DNA from: Acidaminococcaceae bacterium
GTDB lineage: Bacteria > Bacillota > Negativicutes > Acidaminococcales > Acidaminococcaceae
Assembly: GCA_017443165.1 (NCBI GenBank)
Contig: JAFSOW010000175.1
Span: 1-9,646, forward strand
Direction of reading: 5' to 3'
DNA: 9,646 nt
Every line of letters starts with the position of its first letter. Within the stretch, counting starts at the first letter, position 1. Of the stretch, positions 7,406 to 9,646 are shown piece after piece. The notes below the pieces were generated by a model that was not told the DNA's origin, did no database searches, and saw nothing but the letters and a program-made list of their open reading frames with translations. The position numbers were made by a program, and so were the translations under genes.

Positions 7406-7454
7406 CCTCCTTCACCGGTGAACAGACCGGCAAATGGAACCAATACTGTTCAAC

Positions 7455-7482
7455 ATTATATTATATACTATTTTTGTACAAA
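7455..7482 (-). promoter_or_regulatory. Promoter of the giant gene
   Basis: On the minus strand an AT-rich stretch carries two overlapping TATAAT hexamers (7460-7465 and 7455-7460). TTGTAC (7476-7481) or TTTGTA (7477-7482) lies 15 or 16 bases upstream of the second one. Transcription would start near 7448-7453. The -10 is strong and the -35 only moderate, so the exact start is uncertain. Confidence 0.5.
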
Positions 7483-7504
7483 ATCCATACTCTTTTCACA
7501 AGAA

Positions 7505-7519
7505 TCATAATTATTTTCA
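7505..7519. promoter_or_regulatory. Possible Fur/PerR-family operator (7-1-7)
   Basis: TCATAAT-T-ATTTTCA matches the Fur-type 7-1-7 consensus TGATAATNATTATCA at 12 of 14 arm positions, and the PerR-type version less well. It lies about 25 bases upstream of the -35 of the giant gene and about 75 bases upstream of the hsp20 -35. The surrounding DNA is very AT-rich, so a chance match is quite possible. Confidence 0.25.
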
Positions 7520-7579
7520 TGTTTTAAGGGCGTGCCCCGGTAATCAAATTACAGAGGGAAGAAAAAATTTTAAAAAAAA

Positions 7580-7606
7580 TTAGCACTCAACTCTTGACAG
7601 TGCTAA
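7580..7606 (+). promoter_or_regulatory. CIRCE operator (HrcA-binding site) of hsp20
   Basis: TTAGCACTC, nine bases, then CAGTGCTAA. This matches the CIRCE consensus TTAGCACTC-N9-GAGTGCTAA at 17 of 18 arm positions. CIRCE is the operator of the heat-shock repressor HrcA, best known upstream of groESL and dnaK. Here its right half overlaps the -35 TTGACA (7594-7599), so bound HrcA would block RNA polymerase. An extra half-site-like AGTGCTA lies at 7612-7618. Confidence 0.93.
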
Positions 7607-7622
7607 CAAGTAGTGCTATAGT
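7594..7622 (+). promoter_or_regulatory. Promoter of hsp20 (sigma-A type, inside CIRCE)
   Basis: A perfect TTGACA (7594-7599) and TATAGT (7617-7622) are 17 bases apart, preceded by an A/T-tract (7561-7580) that could act as an UP element. A start near 7629 gives a 5' untranslated region of about 120 bases. Confidence 0.88.
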
Positions 7623-7662
7623 ATGCTTAGAGGCAAAAGTCAAAAGGTCAATGCCTGTTGAG

Positions 7663-7741
7663 TTGCTTCCAAACTTTATCAAAATTTTAAATTATTATAT
7701 CGTGGTTGCGGCGCGAAGCCGTTTCCACAACGAATGGAGGA
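7663..7741 (+). promoter_or_regulatory. Structured hsp20 5' UTR, possible RNA thermometer
   Basis: Two elements are visible. First, UUGCUUC (7663-7669) can pair with the ribosome site GGAGGA (7736-7741), leaving one G (7665) unpaired; this resembles the U(U/C)GCU anti-ribosome-site pairing of ROSE thermometers. Second, between them lies a hairpin at 7702-7728: GUGG/CCAC, a tandem U-U mismatch, then GCGGC/GCCGU around the loop GCGAA. Mismatch-weakened helices near the ribosome site of small heat-shock genes are typical of thermometers, but the pairing distance here is longer than in classical ROSE elements. Found by eye, no folding done. Confidence 0.3.
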
Positions 7742-7748
7742 ATGAGTT

Positions 7749-8207
7749 ATGATGTTACCGAGCATTTTTGGAGAAAACTTATTTGATGACTGGATGAATG
7801 ACAGCGGCCTGATGAATCCCGCCTTCTTTGGCAAGAGTCATTCCCCGTTGTACGGCAAGCATGCGGCCAACATTATGAAAACGGACATCCGTGAAAACAA
7901 AGACAGCTATGATGTGATCGTAGACCTGCCGGGCTTCAAGAAAGAAGGCATCCAGGTCCAGCTTGAGGACGGTTACATGACCATCACCGCCGCCAAGTCC
8001 CTGGACAAGGATGAAAAGGATGAAGCCGGCAAGTACATCCGCCAGGAACGGTACAGCGGCACCTGCTCCCGCAGCTTCTATGTAGGTCCGGCCATCACGG
8101 TGGAGGATATAAAAGCGAAATTCGAGGACGGCACCCTGCGGCTGAACATCCCCAAGAAGGATCCGAAGGCCGTGGAGGGCAAGAAGTACATCGCGATTGA
8201 AGGATAA
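7749..8207 (+). CDS. Hsp20/alpha-crystallin family small heat-shock protein
   Basis: This is an ATP-independent chaperone that forms oligomers and holds unfolding proteins in the cytoplasm until DnaK or ClpB-type machines act. The 152-residue length is normal for bacterial Hsp20. A short N-terminal arm (1-42), rich in Phe, Gly and Met, is followed by the alpha-crystallin domain (about 43-138). The domain contains DIRENKDSYDVIVDLPGF (46-63) and the signature AKFEDGTLRLNIPK (123-136). The C-terminal IAI (148-150) is the I-x-I motif that docks on a neighbouring subunit. The ATG at 7749 lies eight bases after GGAGG; an ATG follows immediately as codon 2. Control is by HrcA/CIRCE at the promoter, possibly with a second, RNA-level heat response in the leader. 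It is a single-gene unit ending at the hairpin at 8243-8277. Confidence 0.96.
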   Translation: MMLPSIFGENLFDDWMNDSGLMNPAFFGKSHSPLYGKHAANIMKTDIRENKDSYDVIVDLPGFKKEGIQVQLEDGYMTITAAKSLDKDEKDEAGKYIRQERYSGTCSRSFYVGPAITVEDIKAKFEDGTLRLNIPKKDPKAVEGKKYIAIEG

Positions 8208-8242
8208 AGTTCCATCTTTTTTAGTCCCCCTTAAATCATTTG

Positions 8243-8277
8243 ATCCGGCTGTGACGTATTCACAGCCGGATTTTTTT
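8243..8277 (+). terminator. Rho-independent terminator of hsp20
   Basis: A perfect 12-pair stem (ATCCGGCTGTGA, 8243-8254, with TCACAGCCGGAT, 8260-8271) encloses the loop CGTAT. It runs into seven Ts (8271-8277). Confidence 0.95.
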
Positions 8278-8304
8278 GTGTTGCCTGGCAAAGTCTGATA
8301 TAAT
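8276..8304 (+). promoter_or_regulatory. Extended -10 promoter of the acyltransferase gene, with a palindrome in the spacer
   Basis: TTGTGT (8276-8281) and TATAAT (8299-8304) are 17 bases apart, and TGA directly before the -10 makes it an extended -10. The -35 overlaps the T-tract of the preceding terminator. The spacer holds a perfect 11-base inverted repeat, TTGCCTGGCAA (8281-8291), which could be a repressor site. The remaining leader (about 8311-8412) is AT-rich and contains a CTATTG direct repeat but no clear structure. Confidence 0.6.
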
Positions 8305-8412
8305 AATAGTCGTTGATTTTCAATTATGTATCTTCAATTTTATTTGATAAGCTATTGTATGTCATAAACTATTGAATTCCGTCAAGTCGTTTTTGATTAC
8401 CGAGGATCTTTT

Positions 8413-9624
8413 ATGTCAAACCGCAACATCGTCGTAGACCGCCTGCGGGCGCTGGCCATGCTGGGAGTGATCGGCATCCACATCGGACCTTTTGTGTTTG
8501 CTTCCTCTACGCCGCGCCTGGACCTTTTTCTCCTGTTCCAGGTCTTTACCCGTTTTGCTGTCCCCAGCTTCTTTTTCATTTCGGGGTTCGGGCTGTTCTG
8601 TAATGACGCGCTGCACAAGCCCTTCCATTACTTCACCTTCATAAGAAAACATCTGGTCACGGTAGGCCTTCCCTACTTTATCTGGTCGTTCTTTTATATT
8701 GCCCTGTGGCAGTGGGAGGATATGTACCGTCCGGACCGGAGTTTCTCTATTTCCGTACTTATTGTAAAATTTTTGCTGGGCGAGGGCTGTTATCACATTT
8801 ATTTTATGGTGATTTTGCTGTACTTTTATTTTTCCATGCCGTTCTGGCGCTGGCTGGTAGACCGAATCAGCGAAAAATCTGTTTCCGGCATTGCGCTCAG
8901 CCTTGGTGTGCTGGCAGGGTTACAAGTTGCCCTCTATAACTGGAGTGCCACTTACTGGAACTATCCCCCCTGGACCCAGGGTCACGCCATGATCACCCGT
9001 CTCTTAAACGAGCGCATAAACTATCTGCCCCTGTTTTACGGGTTCATTTTTGTGCTGGGCGGTATCTGCGCCATCCATGAAAAAAAGATCCGCAACTGGC
9101 TGCAGTGCCATTTCACTTCCAGTCTGGGTATTTTTCTGCTTTCCTGTGCGGTGCTGGTGTGGAAGTTCAGGGAATATGCACTGGCAGGCATCCCGCTGGA
9201 AGATATCCCCGCCAAATACATGACCCAGCTTACCCCAGAAGGCCTGCTCTACACCGTGTGTTGGCTGTTGTTTTTCAGCGCCGCCCTGGAAAAACTGGGG
9301 GATGATACCGCAGACAGTGAAGCATGCTGTACTGATGCAACAGAAACAACGGAAAGCAATCCGGAAGCGAAGCGTTCTTTACCCAGTGCGGCATTAGATG
9401 TCCTTTCTAAATACTCCATGATCATCTACCTGATCCATCCCCTGTTCCTGTATTACTGGCTCCAGTGGTTCGAGGTGCTGGGTTTTTCCATTGCGCAGGT
9501 ACCGGTGCTGGTGTTTTACATTTTAGTTTTACTGGCTTCGCTGTTGGCAGGAATGCTGATTCACAAACTGGCAAGAAATTACCGGCTCGTGGGACTGGCA
9601 CTGCTTGGAAGACAACCGAAATAA
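8413..9624 (+). CDS. Acyltransferase family 3 integral membrane protein
   Basis: Members of this family (PF01757, OafA/WecH type) move acyl groups, usually acetyl, across the inner membrane onto sugars of surface polysaccharides, O-antigen or peptidoglycan. The 403-residue protein has about ten hydrophobic segments. The N-terminal R-x10-H pair of the active site is present (Arg12 and His23), as are PSFFFISGF (51-59), a YHIYFM block with His128, and the C-terminal SMIIYLIHPLF (335-345). An odd feature is a hydrophilic, acidic loop at about 296-322 (GDDTADSEACC, then DATETTES) with two adjacent Cys, placed before the last membrane segments; I do not know it as a family feature. GAGGA lies just upstream of the ATG at 8413. 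No glycosyltransferase or polysaccharide genes are next to it in this window, so the acceptor cannot be deduced. The gene stands alone behind its own promoter. Confidence 0.88.
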   Translation: MSNRNIVVDRLRALAMLGVIGIHIGPFVFASSTPRLDLFLLFQVFTRFAVPSFFFISGFGLFCNDALHKPFHYFTFIRKHLVTVGLPYFIWSFFYIALWQWEDMYRPDRSFSISVLIVKFLLGEGCYHIYFMVILLYFYFSMPFWRWLVDRISEKSVSGIALSLGVLAGLQVALYNWSATYWNYPPWTQGHAMITRLLNERINYLPLFYGFIFVLGGICAIHEKKIRNWLQCHFTSSLGIFLLSCAVLVWKFREYALAGIPLEDIPAKYMTQLTPEGLLYTVCWLLFFSAALEKLGDDTADSEACCTDATETTESNPEAKRSLPSAALDVLSKYSMIIYLIHPLFLYYWLQWFEVLGFSIAQVPVLVFYILVLLASLLAGMLIHKLARNYRLVGLALLGRQPK

Positions 9625-9646
9625 ACAAGCGAAAACCGCATGCGAC

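Larger units (their letters stand above)
7254..7453 (-). promoter_or_regulatory. Candidate structured leader RNA of the giant gene, with three repeated hairpin loops
   Basis: The promoter at 7455-7482 would give a leader of about 195 bases ending at the ribosome site GAGGTG. Three hairpins share the nine-base loop UYUCAUCMG closed by C-G. Copy 1 is enclosed by AACAG/CUGUU (7446-7450 with 7378-7382) and by GUUCC plus GCC pairing with the continuous GGCGGAAC (7436-7440 and 7429-7431 with 7385-7392), with a CCGGU-CUGUUC-ACCGG side hairpin (7415-7430). Copy 2 is enclosed by AUUCUGAA/UUCGGAAU (7363-7370 with 7314-7321, eight pairs including one G-U). Copy 3 is a perfect six-pair hairpin (7286-7306). 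All pairings were found by eye. The copies lie in three different frames, which argues against a leader peptide. I do not recognise a known riboswitch, so the ligand or protein partner is unknown. Confidence 0.5.

Noticed and set aside
7381..7420. Resemblance of CUCUCAUCAGG to the CUCUCAGG string of glycine riboswitches
   Set aside because: The matching 5' GGAGAG partner and the spacing of the glycine aptamer core are absent. TPP, cobalamin, SAM, FMN and lysine cores are not visible either.
7246..7443. A 65-codon minus-strand reading frame beginning with TTG across the giant-gene leader, as a possible leader peptide
   Set aside because: It has no ribosome site, the repeats fall in different frames within it, and the composition does not suggest an attenuator peptide.
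7528..7552. GGGC-GT-GCCC (7528-7537) and GTAAT-CAA-ATTAC (7540-7552) inverted repeats upstream of CIRCE
   Set aside because: They are short, lie outside both predicted transcripts, and match no operator I know, so they are noted only as weak candidates.

Overview
The window reads as chromosomal DNA of an anaerobic Firmicute, most likely of the class Negativicutes (an Acidaminococcus- or Phascolarctobacterium-like organism). This is inferred from three things: the giant activase/DUF2229 fusion protein, which is common in anaerobic Firmicutes, the HrcA/CIRCE heat-shock control, and strong GGAGG-type ribosome binding sites. I see no phage, IS element, tRNA, rRNA or CRISPR array, so the region looks like ordinary backbone with well-separated transcription units.

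Layout: (1) Positions 46-2125, minus strand, hold a compact three-gene unit. It is transcribed as a divergent uracil-DNA-glycosylase-superfamily protein, then the two halves of a split ThrE/YjjP-YjjB type inner-membrane exporter, which are joined by an ATGA stop/start overlap. Its promoter is at 2170-2197. (2) Positions 2333-2755, plus strand, encode a small secreted protein rich in Tyr, Arg and His, of unknown function, with its own promoter. (3) A strong hairpin at 2815-2846 ends both this gene and the converging giant gene. (4) Positions 2850-7253, minus strand, encode one 1467-residue protein. It fuses two BadF/BcrA-type ATPase (2-hydroxyacyl-CoA dehydratase activator) domains, a small Cys motif and a long DUF2229/HgdB-like C-terminal half. 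(5) The 495-base gap at 7254-7748 is dense in control signals: a roughly 195-base leader for the giant gene, that gene's promoter, a possible Fur-type box, and then the CIRCE operator, promoter and structured 5' UTR of a small heat-shock protein. (6) Hsp20 (7749-8207) ends at a textbook terminator. (7) An integral-membrane acyltransferase-3 protein (8413-9624) has its own extended -10 promoter, which begins inside the T-tract of that terminator.

The most unusual item is the leader of the giant gene (minus strand, about 7448 to 7254). It carries three copies of a hairpin with the loop UYUCAUCMG, spaced about 50 bases apart. Two copies share an 18-base core, GAARCUCUCAUCMGGCGG. The copies fall in three different reading frames, so the conservation is at RNA (or DNA) level, and longer-range helices enclose copies 1 and 2. 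I cannot match it to any riboswitch core I remember, so it is a good candidate for an undescribed cis-regulatory RNA controlling a redox/ATPase enzyme whose own substrate is unknown.

Nothing ties all the genes into one pathway. The region is best read as five independently controlled units, two of which (giant gene and hsp20) share a divergent control region.
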